Origin: Kytococcus schroeteri | GTDB lineage: Bacteria; Actinomycetota; Actinomycetes; Actinomycetales; Dermatophilaceae | Direction: 5' to 3' | Length of the DNA: 64,000 nt | Assembly (NCBI RefSeq): GCF_042433515.1 | Contig: NZ_JBHLVH010000019.1 | Coordinates: 62,001-126,000 of the forward strand | Part shown: one piece after another, positions 57,574 to 64,000 of the stretch | How the letters are laid out: the number at the start of each line of letters is the position of its first letter | How positions within the stretch are numbered: the first letter of the stretch is position 1 | The notes under the pieces: model-generated | What the model was told of the DNA's origin: nothing | Database searches by the model: none | Seen by the model: the letters and a program-made list of their open reading frames with translations, nothing else | Position numbers and translations under genes: made by a program

Positions 57574-58242
57574 ATGCAGCGGCACCGGCTCTACGACGAG
57601 GACACCCTCGTCATCGGCCTGGGGCGCTTCGGCACGGCCGTGGCGTCCGAGATGCGCGCCCTGGGCTACCGCGTGCACGCCATCGAGGAGCGGCCCCGGC
57701 TGGCCGAGCGGCACCACCGCACCTTCGAGCGCGTCATGGCCATCGACGCCACCGACCCCCAGGAGCTGCAGCAGGCCAAGCCGGAACTCTTCCGCATCGC
57801 CGTGGTGGCCATCGGGTCGTCCGTGGAGTCCTCGCTGCTCACGGCCGGCAACCTCGTGGACGCCGGCGTGCCCAACATCTGGGCCAAGGCCGTCAGCGAG
57901 GAGCACGCGCACATCCTGGAGCGCATCGGCGTGCACCACGTGGTCTTCCCCGAGGCCGACAGCGGCCGCCGCGTGGCGCACCTGGTCAACGACAAGCTGC
58001 GCGACTACATCGAGTTCGACGACGGGTACGCCATCGTGAAGATGACCCCGCCGCACGAGATGATCGACAAGACCCTCACCGAGAGTCAGGTCCGTTCGCG
58101 CTACGGGGTCACCGTGGTGGGTGTGAAGGAGCCGGGCGAGGACTTCCACCACGCGGTGCCGGGCACCATGGTGGGTCGCCACCACTCCATCATCGTGAGC
58201 GGGCCGGCGGCCGCCATCGAGCGGCTCGCCTCCCGCCCCTGA
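57574..58242 (+). CDS. TrkA/KtrA-type potassium transport regulatory subunit
   Basis: The 222-residue protein has an RCK_N Rossmann domain (LVIGLGRFGTAVASEM; VMAIDATDPQEL; VVAIGSSVESSLL). A C-terminal RCK_C region follows (YAIVKMTPPHEMIDKTL; GVTVVGVKEPGEDF). Such cytoplasmic rings gate TrkH/KtrB potassium channels in response to nucleotides. No channel gene lies next to it, so the partner must be elsewhere. GAGAGGAGA precedes the ATG by 5-6 nt. Confidence 0.92.
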   Translation: MQRHRLYDEDTLVIGLGRFGTAVASEMRALGYRVHAIEERPRLAERHHRTFERVMAIDATDPQELQQAKPELFRIAVVAIGSSVESSLLTAGNLVDAGVPNIWAKAVSEEHAHILERIGVHHVVFPEADSGRRVAHLVNDKLRDYIEFDDGYAIVKMTPPHEMIDKTLTESQVRSRYGVTVVGVKEPGEDFHHAVPGTMVGRHHSIIVSGPAAAIERLASRP

Positions 58243-58252
58243 AGGGGCCGAC

Positions 58253-58831
58253 TCAGTCGGTGCCGTCCTCCAGGGCCCCGGCCACGTCCTCGTCGACGTC
58301 GCCCTGCAGGGCCAGCGGAGTCTCCTCGGATTCCGCACCCAGCGGCAGCACGAAGGCGGCCTCCACCTCGGGCTCGCCGTTGACCACGACGTCCCGACGG
58401 CCCTCCGTGGGGCGGTAGCCGATGGAGCTGGCGAACGCCACGGCGCGGCCGTTGTCCGTGCCCACCCAGTAGACGAGGTGGCTGTAGCCGGCGTTGCGGC
58501 CCACCTGCTCGGCGTGGTCCATGAGCTTGCGGGCGACGCCCTCGCCACGCAGGGCCGGGGTCACCCAGATGCCGTAGACCTCACCCAGCTCGTCGTCCTT
58601 GCGGGTGTCCTCGTCGCCGACGGAGGCCAGGGCCACCAACTCGGAGCCCCGCTGGGCGACGAGGCGGGTGGAGTGGCTCATGCGCTCCTGCCACTGCTCG
58701 TCACCGTGCTGCGACTCCTCCTCGTAGGAGGCCACGAAGGCCTCGGGGTCCTCCTGCAGCGCCCGCAGGCGAAGGGTCTTGAAGATCTCCCACTCGTCTG
58801 CCGCGAGCTCGCGCACCGTGATGTCAGTCAT
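58253..58831 (-). CDS. GNAT family N-acetyltransferase
   Basis: The 192-residue protein starts MTDITVRELAADEWEIFKTLRLRAL. It has the acetyl-CoA binding strand and loop GEVYGIWVTPALRGEGVARKLM (R-G-x-G-V-A) and YWVGTDNGRAVAFASSIGYRP. The substrate is unknown. It ends with an acidic tail. A second GNAT gene lies just upstream on the same strand (5-nt interval), so the two are probably cotranscribed or duplicated. It converges with the TrkA-like gene. Confidence 0.9.
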   Translation of the reverse strand: MTDITVRELAADEWEIFKTLRLRALQEDPEAFVASYEEESQHGDEQWQERMSHSTRLVAQRGSELVALASVGDEDTRKDDELGEVYGIWVTPALRGEGVARKLMDHAEQVGRNAGYSHLVYWVGTDNGRAVAFASSIGYRPTEGRRDVVVNGEPEVEAAFVLPLGAESEETPLALQGDVDEDVAGALEDGTD

Positions 58832-58835
58832 GTGG

Positions 58836-59355
58836 TCATGATTCCATGCCCGCGCCCGCGCCGCGCAAGGGGCGCTCCATGCGCCACTCGGTGCGGAGGT
58901 CGTCGGGGTCGTCCGGAGCCGCCCGGAAGGGCGCACCGACACAGCGGAACCCACCGCGCTCGTACACACCCCGGGCCCGCGGGTTGTCGGTCATGACGTG
59001 CAGGTGCAGCGCCGCCTGGCCCCGCCCGCGGGCGCGGTCGGCCACCGCCTCCACGATGCGGGAGGACAGGCCGGTGCCGCGGTGGGCCGGTGCCACGAAC
59101 ATGCTGATGAGCNNNNNNNNNNNNNNNNNNNNNNNNNNNNNNNNNNNNNNNNNNNNNNNNNNNNNNNNNNNNNNNNNCGAGCGTGGACATCACCGGCGAG
59201 GCGACGTTCTCGCGCCACCGCTCCAGGCCGAGTCCGAGGTGGTCGGCGTACCGGGAGCCGAACGCGCCCGGGGTGTCGAGCAGCATCGCCAGGCGGACGT
59301 CGCGCCACAGGGCCACGTCGGTGTCCGAGGTGGCGTCGAGCCAGCGCAGGACCAC
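58836..59355 (-). CDS. GNAT family N-acetyltransferase (interrupted by assembly gap)
   Basis: Before the gap the frame reads LRWLDATSDTDVALWRDVRL and DTPGAFGSRYADH. After it comes SMFVAPAHRGTGLSSRIVEA and NPRARGVYERGGFRCVG, the GNAT core and C-terminal segment. The fold and the R-G-T-G-L acetyl-CoA loop are clear. The start is probably GTG 59355. The two halves are in different frames if the gap is exactly 65 bases; a true gap length of 1 modulo 3 would restore one frame. The substrate is unknown. Confidence 0.8.
59113..59177. other. Assembly gap (65 N) inside a GNAT gene
   Basis: Undetermined bases interrupt the acetyltransferase at 58836-59355. Confidence 0.98.
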
Positions 59356-59377
59356 CCCACCGGCCGAACCGGCGGGG

Positions 59378-60211
59378 TCAGTCGTCGTCGACGACACCGT
59401 CGGAGAGGTCCTTGCTGCGATGGGCGGCGGCCTCCATGGCCGAGAGGAAGGCGGCGCGGACCTTGTGGTCCTCCAGCTGCCGCATGGCGGCCACCGTGGT
59501 GCCGCCCGGGCTCGAGACCATCTCGCGCAGCATGGTGGGGTGCTCGCCCGTCTCGCGGAGCATCGTGGCCGCACCGAAGAGCGTCTGCACCACCAGCTCG
59601 GTGGCCGTGGCGCGCGGCAGGCCCAGGTGCACGCCCGCCTCGATCATCGACTCCACGACGAAGAACAGGTACGCCGGGCCCGAGCCGGAGATGGCCGTCA
59701 CCGCGTCCTGCTGCTTCTCCGGCACCGTGACCGCCTCGCCGGTGGAGGCCAGCACCGCGCGGGCCAGCTCCACCTGCTCGGGGGTGCACAGGGCGTCCGG
59801 CGAGAGCGCCGCCATGCCCTGCCCCACGCGGGCGGGGGTGTTCGGCATCGTGCGGACCACCGGGGTGCCCTCGGGCAGACGGGCCTTCATGAACGCCAGC
59901 GGGATGCCGGCAGCCAGGGACATCACGAGCGTGCCCGGGGAGAGCACCTCGGCCACCTGCGCCAGGGCGGCCTCCATGTCCTGCGGCTTGACCGCCAGCA
60001 CCACCACGTCCGCGTCCGGCACGGCCTCGGCCACAGTGCCCGAGGCGGTGCCCAGGTCCGCGGCCGTGGCCGCGGCGCGGGCCGCGTCACGGCCCACCAC
60101 CGTGATGAGCCCACCCGGGTGGCCGGCACGCACGAGTCCGGCGGCCACGGTGGAGCCCATGACGCCCCCGCCCACCATCGCGATGCGGGTGCCGGCCAGC
60201 CCGGGGGCCAC
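59378..60211 (-). CDS. proC: Pyrroline-5-carboxylate reductase
   Basis: ProC reduces pyrroline-5-carboxylate to proline with NAD(P)H. The 277-residue protein starts with IAMVGGGVMGSTVAAGLVRAG (Rossmann). It has VVVLAVKPQDME, VVRTMPNTPARVGQGM, AISGSGPAYLFFVVE and SPGGTTVAAM. The GTG at 60211 lies 2 nt after the stop of the proline dehydrogenase gene. Proline synthesis and degradation are thus encoded in one unit under a TetR regulator, an odd pairing also noted in findings. Confidence 0.95.
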   Translation of the reverse strand: MAPGLAGTRIAMVGGGVMGSTVAAGLVRAGHPGGLITVVGRDAARAAATAADLGTASGTVAEAVPDADVVVLAVKPQDMEAALAQVAEVLSPGTLVMSLAAGIPLAFMKARLPEGTPVVRTMPNTPARVGQGMAALSPDALCTPEQVELARAVLASTGEAVTVPEKQQDAVTAISGSGPAYLFFVVESMIEAGVHLGLPRATATELVVQTLFGAATMLRETGEHPTMLREMVSSPGGTTVAAMRQLEDHKVRAAFLSAMEAAAHRSKDLSDGVVDDD

Positions 60212-60213
60212 GA

Positions 60214-61173
60214 TCAGCCCTTGGAGAGCAGCGAACGGGCGAAGAACATGACGTTCGCCGGGCGCTCGGCCAGACGACGCATGAAGTACCCGTACCAGTC
60301 CGGGCCGTTGGGGAGGTAGACGCGCAGCTGGTGGCCCTCGTCGATGAGGCGGGACTCCTCCTGGGGCCGGATGCCGTAGAGCATCTGGTACTCCCACGAG
60401 TCCGCCGAACGGCCGGCGGCGTCGGCCAGGAAGCCGGCGATGTCGATCATGTTCGGGTCGTGCGTGGCCATCATCGGGTAGCCCTGACCGTTCATGAGGA
60501 TCTTGGCGCACTCGACGTAGTTGAGGTCCACCTCGTGGTCGTCCTGGAAGGCCACCGACTCCGGCTCCTTGTAGGCGCCCTTGCACAGGCGCACGCGGCT
60601 GCCCTCGCCCGAGAGGTCGCGGCAGTCGGCCTGGGTGCGGCGCAGGTAGGCCTGCAGCACGGCACCGGTGCCCGGGAAGTCCTTGCGCAGCTCGTGCAGG
60701 ATGCCCAGCGTGGAGTCCGTGGTGGTGTGGTCCTCCATGTCGAGCGTGATGGTGGTGCCGGCGTTGGAGGCGGCGCGCGCGATCTCGCGGGCGTTCTCCA
60801 GGGCGATCTTCTCGCCGTCGCGGCCCAGGAACTGACCCAGGGCGCTCAGCTTGAGGGAGAACTCCACGTTGCCACCGGCGGTGAGGCCGGCCTCGCTCAT
60901 CTCGCGGATGTAGCGGAGGTAGGCCTCCTTGGTGGCGGTGGCCTGCGCCAGCTCGGTGATGTCCTCGCCGAGGTGGTCGACGGTCACGGTGCGGCCCTCG
61001 GAGACCAGCGAGGAGCAGTCACGGACCGCGTCGTCGAAGCCCTCACCGGGGACGTAGCGGGAGACCACGCGGTTGGTGACGGGCATCTTGACCATGGTGT
61101 CGCGGACGGCCGTCTGGCGGCTCATGGCCAGGAACGCGTCGCGCATCAGGGCCGAGGGGTCGAAAAGGGTCAC
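60214..61173 (-). CDS. Proline dehydrogenase (monofunctional)
   Basis: The 319-residue FAD enzyme oxidises proline to pyrroline-5-carboxylate. Motifs include SLKLSALGQ, ITLDMEDHTTTDSTL, VLQAYLRRTQAD, RVRLCKGAYKEP, MMATHDPNMI, YQMLYGIRP, and the C-terminal RVYLPNGPDWYGYFMRRLAERP. It is the short, monofunctional type, not fused to the aldehyde dehydrogenase. AAGGAGA lies 9 nt before the GTG. Its start overlaps the TetR gene stop by 4 nt, so it is probably controlled by that regulator. Confidence 0.95.
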   Translation of the reverse strand: MTLFDPSALMRDAFLAMSRQTAVRDTMVKMPVTNRVVSRYVPGEGFDDAVRDCSSLVSEGRTVTVDHLGEDITELAQATATKEAYLRYIREMSEAGLTAGGNVEFSLKLSALGQFLGRDGEKIALENAREIARAASNAGTTITLDMEDHTTTDSTLGILHELRKDFPGTGAVLQAYLRRTQADCRDLSGEGSRVRLCKGAYKEPESVAFQDDHEVDLNYVECAKILMNGQGYPMMATHDPNMIDIAGFLADAAGRSADSWEYQMLYGIRPQEESRLIDEGHQLRVYLPNGPDWYGYFMRRLAERPANVMFFARSLLSKG

Positions 61174-61883
61174 GAGGAAACATCTCCTTGAGGGTTCTGG
61201 GGAGGATCATTGTCCACCCCCGGGAGGCCGGTCGGCGCATCCGAGGGACCGAGCAGCTCCCCGGGCGAGGCGACGGCGTGCTCCTCCGGCGGCAGCGGCC
61301 CGGTGAGGAGGGCCTGGCACTGCGCCCCCAGGGCCTCGGCCAGGCGGGCGTCCGAGAGGCCGTCCATCATCGGCATGCGCAGCGTGGCCGCGCAGGTGAT
61401 CATGCCGAGCAGCACGGTGGAGGCCAGGGTGGCGCGCAACTCGGGCTCGTCGGGGCTGACCCGGCGCGCGATGGGCAGCATGAAGCCGTCGAAGAGCAGC
61501 TCGCGCAGGAACTCCCGCTCCGAGGGCTGCGAGTTGGCTGCCGCGAGGGTGCCCGACACCCGCTGGGCGGACGGCACGTCGCCCCAGAACTCCAGGGCGA
61601 AGGCGAGCAGCGCGGTGCCGCACTCCGCGGGGTCCACCTGGGCGATGAAGGCCTGCACCTCCTCGGCGTCCACCGAGGGGCGCATCGCGTGGATGAACAG
61701 GCCCCCCTTGGAGCCGAAGTAGTAGCTCACCAGGGCCGGGTCGACCCCTGCCTCGCGTGCCACGGCACGCATGGAGACCGCCTCGTATCCGAACTCCGAG
61801 AACAACCGGGTCGCGGCGCCGAGGATGTCTGCCTTCGTGTCGGAACCCATCGGGCGGGGTCCGCGTCGCGCGGCCTTGTGCAT
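61170..61883 (-). CDS. TetR family transcriptional regulator
   Basis: The 237-residue protein has an N-terminal TetR helix-turn-helix: KADILGAATRLFSEFGYEAV, then MRAVAREAGVDPALVSYYFG. The ligand-binding C-terminal domain is variable, ending in a Pro-rich tail. It is the first gene of a unit with proline dehydrogenase and proC, which suggests a role in proline catabolic control; ligand unknown. TAGGCT at 61945-61940 is a likely -10 box, giving a leader of about 50 nt. GAGAGGTGG precedes the ATG. Confidence 0.92.
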   Translation of the reverse strand: MHKAARRGPRPMGSDTKADILGAATRLFSEFGYEAVSMRAVAREAGVDPALVSYYFGSKGGLFIHAMRPSVDAEEVQAFIAQVDPAECGTALLAFALEFWGDVPSAQRVSGTLAAANSQPSEREFLRELLFDGFMLPIARRVSPDEPELRATLASTVLLGMITCAATLRMPMMDGLSDARLAEALGAQCQALLTGPLPPEEHAVASPGELLGPSDAPTGLPGVDNDPPQNPQGDVSS

Positions 61884-61939
61884 GGTCCACCTCTCAACTG
61901 CTCGCCGTCCCACGGTGCGGGGTGCTTGGGTCCGTGCCG

Positions 61940-61945
61940 AGCCTA
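61940..61945 (-). promoter_or_regulatory. Probable -10 box of the TetR-proline unit
   Basis: TAGGCT on the reverse strand, about 57 nt upstream of the TetR ATG. The -35 region is not recognisable. Confidence 0.4.
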
Positions 61946-61992
61946 ACCTCATCCGGTGGCCCCGGCCCGTCGTCGACGACCAGCCGCCGGCC

Positions 61993-62778
61993 TCAGGCCA
62001 GGTGCTCCCGGGCGAAGGCCAGCGACCGGCGCAAGCGGTCGGTGCCCTCCTCCCGGGACATCCCCCGCGTGGAGACCTCCACCACCACCGAGCCCTCGAA
62101 GCCGAGCTCGCCGAGCATCCCCAGCACCTCGGCGCAGGGCTGCGTGCCCTCCCCGGGCGGGAGGTGCTCGTCCTTGAGCGAGCCGGACCCGTCGGCCAGG
62201 TGCACGTGGCGCAGCGAGCGCCCGGCCGCACGGGCCATCGCCACCGCGTCGGCGTGGGCGGTGGCCGTGTGCGAGAGGTCCAGCGTCACGTGCTCGTAGT
62301 CGTGGTGGGTCGGGTCCCAGCCGGGCAGGTACATCGGCACCCGGCCGCGCTCCCCGGCGTACGGGACGCGCCAGGGGTACATGTTCTCCACGGCGATGTG
62401 CACCTCCGTGCGCGCCTGGCGCTCGGCCACGCCCTCCACGAACCGGCGTCCGTGCAGGCGCTGCCAGGCGAACGGCGGGTGGGCCACCACCGTGGGGCAG
62501 CCCAGCTCCTCGGCGAGCGCCACCGAGCGGTCGATCTGGTCCCAGGTGGTGCCCCAGACGTGCTGCAGGAGGAAGAGCGTGGGGGCGTCCACCGCCAGGA
62601 TCGGCAGACCGTGGCGCGCGGAGAGGCGCTGCAGCCCCCGGGCGTCACGGCTCAGGCTCTCGCCCCAGACCATCACCTCGACGCCGTCGTAGCCGAGACG
62701 CTCGGCCACCTCGAAGGTGTACGGCGTCTTGCACGGGTAGCAGCTGGAGGCGGAGAGCCCCACCGGCCAAGGGGTCAC
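61993..62778 (-). CDS. Sugar phosphate isomerase/epimerase (AP endonuclease 2 fold)
   Basis: The 261-residue TIM barrel has metal-site motifs GYDGVEVMVWG, VVAHPPFAWQRL, VHIAVENMYPW, LDLSHTATAHADAVAMA, HVHLADGSGS and VVVEVSTRGM. These match the xylose-isomerase-like epimerase superfamily. The particular substrate is unknown. Its GTG overlaps the Ppx/GppA gene by 4 nt, a pairing often seen in actinobacteria near proC. The function within that pairing is not established. Confidence 0.88.
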   Translation of the reverse strand: MTPWPVGLSASSCYPCKTPYTFEVAERLGYDGVEVMVWGESLSRDARGLQRLSARHGLPILAVDAPTLFLLQHVWGTTWDQIDRSVALAEELGCPTVVAHPPFAWQRLHGRRFVEGVAERQARTEVHIAVENMYPWRVPYAGERGRVPMYLPGWDPTHHDYEHVTLDLSHTATAHADAVAMARAAGRSLRHVHLADGSGSLKDEHLPPGEGTQPCAEVLGMLGELGFEGSVVVEVSTRGMSREEGTDRLRRSLAFAREHLA

Positions 62779-63719
62779 GAGATCTCCAGCAGCCCCTTGG
62801 TGTCGAGGTGGTCGAGGAACTGCAGCAGCACGCCCTCGCGCAGGGCCCACGGGCAGATCTCGAGCTCCTCGATGCCGAGCAGGTCCATGGCCCCCTCGGC
62901 CACCAGGGCACCGGCCAGGATCTGGCGGGCGCGCCCCTGGTTGACCCCCGGCAGGGAGGCGCGCTGCGAGACCGGCATGGCCGCCAGGCGGTCCACCCAG
63001 TCCTTGAGGGCGTCCCGTTGCAGGGTGCGGCGGACGAAGGGGCCATCCCCGCTGGGGGCCGCGCCCTGCAGGCGGGCCAGGCTCCGCATCGTCTTGCTCG
63101 TGCCCACCACCTTGTGCGGCTCGCGGATGAGCAGGTCCGGCACCACCTCGCCGATGGAGGCGCGCACGTACCGGCGCAGGCTGCGCACGTCGTCGGGGTC
63201 GGCCACCTCGCCCGGCAGGCGGCTGCTCAGGCGCCCCGCGCCCAGCGGCAGGCTCACCGCGGCGTCCGGCTCCTCGTCGCGGCCGGCGGCCAGCTCCAGG
63301 GAGCCCCCGCCGATGTCCACCATCATCAGGTGGCCGGAGGACCAGCCGCACCAACGGCGGGCGGCGAGGAAGGTCAGGCGCGCCTCCTGCTCCCCGGAGA
63401 GGACCTGCAGGTCCACGCCGCTCTCCTCGCGGACGCGGCGCAGCACGGCCTCGGTGTTGCCCGCGTCGCGGATGGCGGAGGTGGCGAAACCCAGCACCGT
63501 GGTCGCCCCCATGTCGGCGGCGTGGTCCAGGCACTGCACGGCGAAGGAGGCCAAGGTCTCGGTGCCCTCGGCGGAGATGTCGCCCTCGGCCGTCAGGTGC
63601 TCGGCCAGACGCAGCTCGTGCTTGAAGGACGAGGCGGGCATCGGGTGCGCCCCCGGTCGGGCGTCGAAGATGAGGAGGTGGACGGTGTTGGAACCGACGT
63701 CGATGACACCCAGGCGCAT
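62775..63719 (-). CDS. Ppx/GppA family exopolyphosphatase
   Basis: The 314-residue protein starts MRLGVIDVGSNTVHLLIFD and has ATSAIRDAGN, VLSGEQEARLTFL, MMVDIGGGSLELA and VGTSKTMRSLARL. All are typical of the exopolyphosphatase / pppGpp phosphatase family in the short two-domain form found in actinobacteria. It could act on polyphosphate or pppGpp. The ATG at 63719 has TACCCT 6 nt upstream and no ribosome site, consistent with a leaderless mRNA; 16 upstream codons are rejected on that basis. Confidence 0.93.
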   Translation of the reverse strand: MRLGVIDVGSNTVHLLIFDARPGAHPMPASSFKHELRLAEHLTAEGDISAEGTETLASFAVQCLDHAADMGATTVLGFATSAIRDAGNTEAVLRRVREESGVDLQVLSGEQEARLTFLAARRWCGWSSGHLMMVDIGGGSLELAAGRDEEPDAAVSLPLGAGRLSSRLPGEVADPDDVRSLRRYVRASIGEVVPDLLIREPHKVVGTSKTMRSLARLQGAAPSGDGPFVRRTLQRDALKDWVDRLAAMPVSQRASLPGVNQGRARQILAGALVAEGAMDLLGIEELEICPWALREGVLLQFLDHLDTKGLLEIS

Positions 63720-63725
63720 GGGCGA

Positions 63726-63731
63726 AGGGTA
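63726..63731 (-). promoter_or_regulatory. Probable -10 box of the Ppx/GppA unit
   Basis: TACCCT on the reverse strand ends 6 nt before the ATG at 63719. Confidence 0.45.
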
Positions 63732-63757
63732 GCCGGGAGGTTGTCGGTCCTCGCGAC

Positions 63758-63763
63758 TACGGT
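63758..63763 (+). promoter_or_regulatory. Probable -10 box of radA
   Basis: TACGGT is 6 nt before the GTG at 63770. Confidence 0.45.
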
Positions 63764-63769
63764 GCACGC

Positions 63770-64000
63770 GTGGCAGCCAGGACCAGCAGGACCAAGGACT
63801 CCTACCGGTGCACCGAGTGCGGGTGGACCACCGTCAAGTGGATCGGTCGCTGCAAGGAGTGCCAGGCCTGGGGGACGCTCCAGGAGGTGGGTGCCCGCCC
63901 GGTGGGACGGACCGCCCCGGCACGGTCCGTGGCCGAGCCCGCACGACGCATCGGTGACGTTGACCTCACCGCCTCGGAGCACCGGCCGACCGGGGTGGAG
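63770..64000 (+). CDS. radA: DNA repair protein RadA, N-terminal part (truncated by window edge)
   Basis: From GTG 63770 the frame reads AARTSRTKDSYRCTECGW, then TVKWIGRCKECQAWGTLQE, which is the four-cysteine zinc finger (CxxC...CxxC) at the N-terminus of RadA/Sms. A short Arg/Pro-rich linker follows, and the frame is open to the right edge. RadA is a RecA-like ATPase that drives branch migration in recombination. The ATPase core lies outside the window. It is divergent from the Ppx/GppA gene. Confidence 0.93.
   Translation, partial: MAARTSRTKDSYRCTECGWTTVKWIGRCKECQAWGTLQEVGARPVGRTAPARSVAEPARRIGDVDLTASEHRPTGVE

Overview
The window is a very GC-rich chromosome segment of an actinobacterium, most likely a Micrococcales member (Intrasporangiaceae, Dermacoccaceae or Kytococcaceae type). 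The basis is gene content: an actinobacterial PolA with a degenerate proofreading domain, a DUF222/HNH gene, a bS22-like micro-protein, an aerobic cobalamin pathway, GTG starts, and 4-nt ATGA/GTGA gene overlaps. No taxonomic marker search was possible. Three runs of N (7828-7876, 36088-36167, 59113-59177) are assembly gaps; two of them interrupt genes.

Layout. 1-4394: end of a trp operon (trpB', trpA) running into a membrane-anchored DsbA-like protein, lgt and pyk. 4459-11384: tRNA-Leu(CAA), a hotdog thioesterase, polA, fhs (formate-THF ligase) and rpsA. 11425-34256: a nearly complete aerobic (late cobalt insertion) cobalamin pathway in six transcription units: cobK; riboswitch-chlID-cobO-cobBC-cobA-cobS-cobU-cobD; cobL-cobM; cobG-cobH-cobIJ; cobN-bluB/cobT; cobQ-cobF. 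Several steps are gene fusions (CobB-CobC, CobI-CobJ, BluB-CobT, and the two small chelatase subunits). A B12 riboswitch precedes only the longest unit. The fused CobB lacks the usual glutaminase cysteine.

34400-36191: a gapped DUF222/HNH gene. 36474-42763: menaquinone genes menB, menE and menA, interrupted by a lactococcin-972-type bacteriocin cassette (bacteriocin, integral membrane protein, ABC ATPase). The cassette carries an 11-base homopolymer in its presumed promoter and a one-base frame problem at the bacteriocin start. 42905-44469: two related secreted lipoproteins of unknown function. 44473-55820: one long reverse-strand block for cytochrome c maturation (DUF4229, ccsB, resB, ccdA, tlpA) and heme synthesis (phosphatase, hemL, hemB, SUMT/hemD, hemC, hemA). 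56057-64000: bS22-like protein, AcuC-type deacetylase, TrkA-like protein, two GNAT acetyltransferases, proC-proline dehydrogenase-TetR, a sugar-phosphate epimerase with a Ppx/GppA phosphatase, and the start of radA.

Together the genes describe tetrapyrrole metabolism (heme and B12 from 5-aminolevulinate), the respiratory quinone and cytochrome c assembly, plus general housekeeping. Many first genes of operons show a TAnnnT hexamer 6-7 nt before the start codon, which suggests leaderless transcription. The accessory signals most worth following are the bacteriocin cassette with its possible phase-variation signature, the CobB Cys-to-Gly change, and the pair of repeat-containing lipoproteins.
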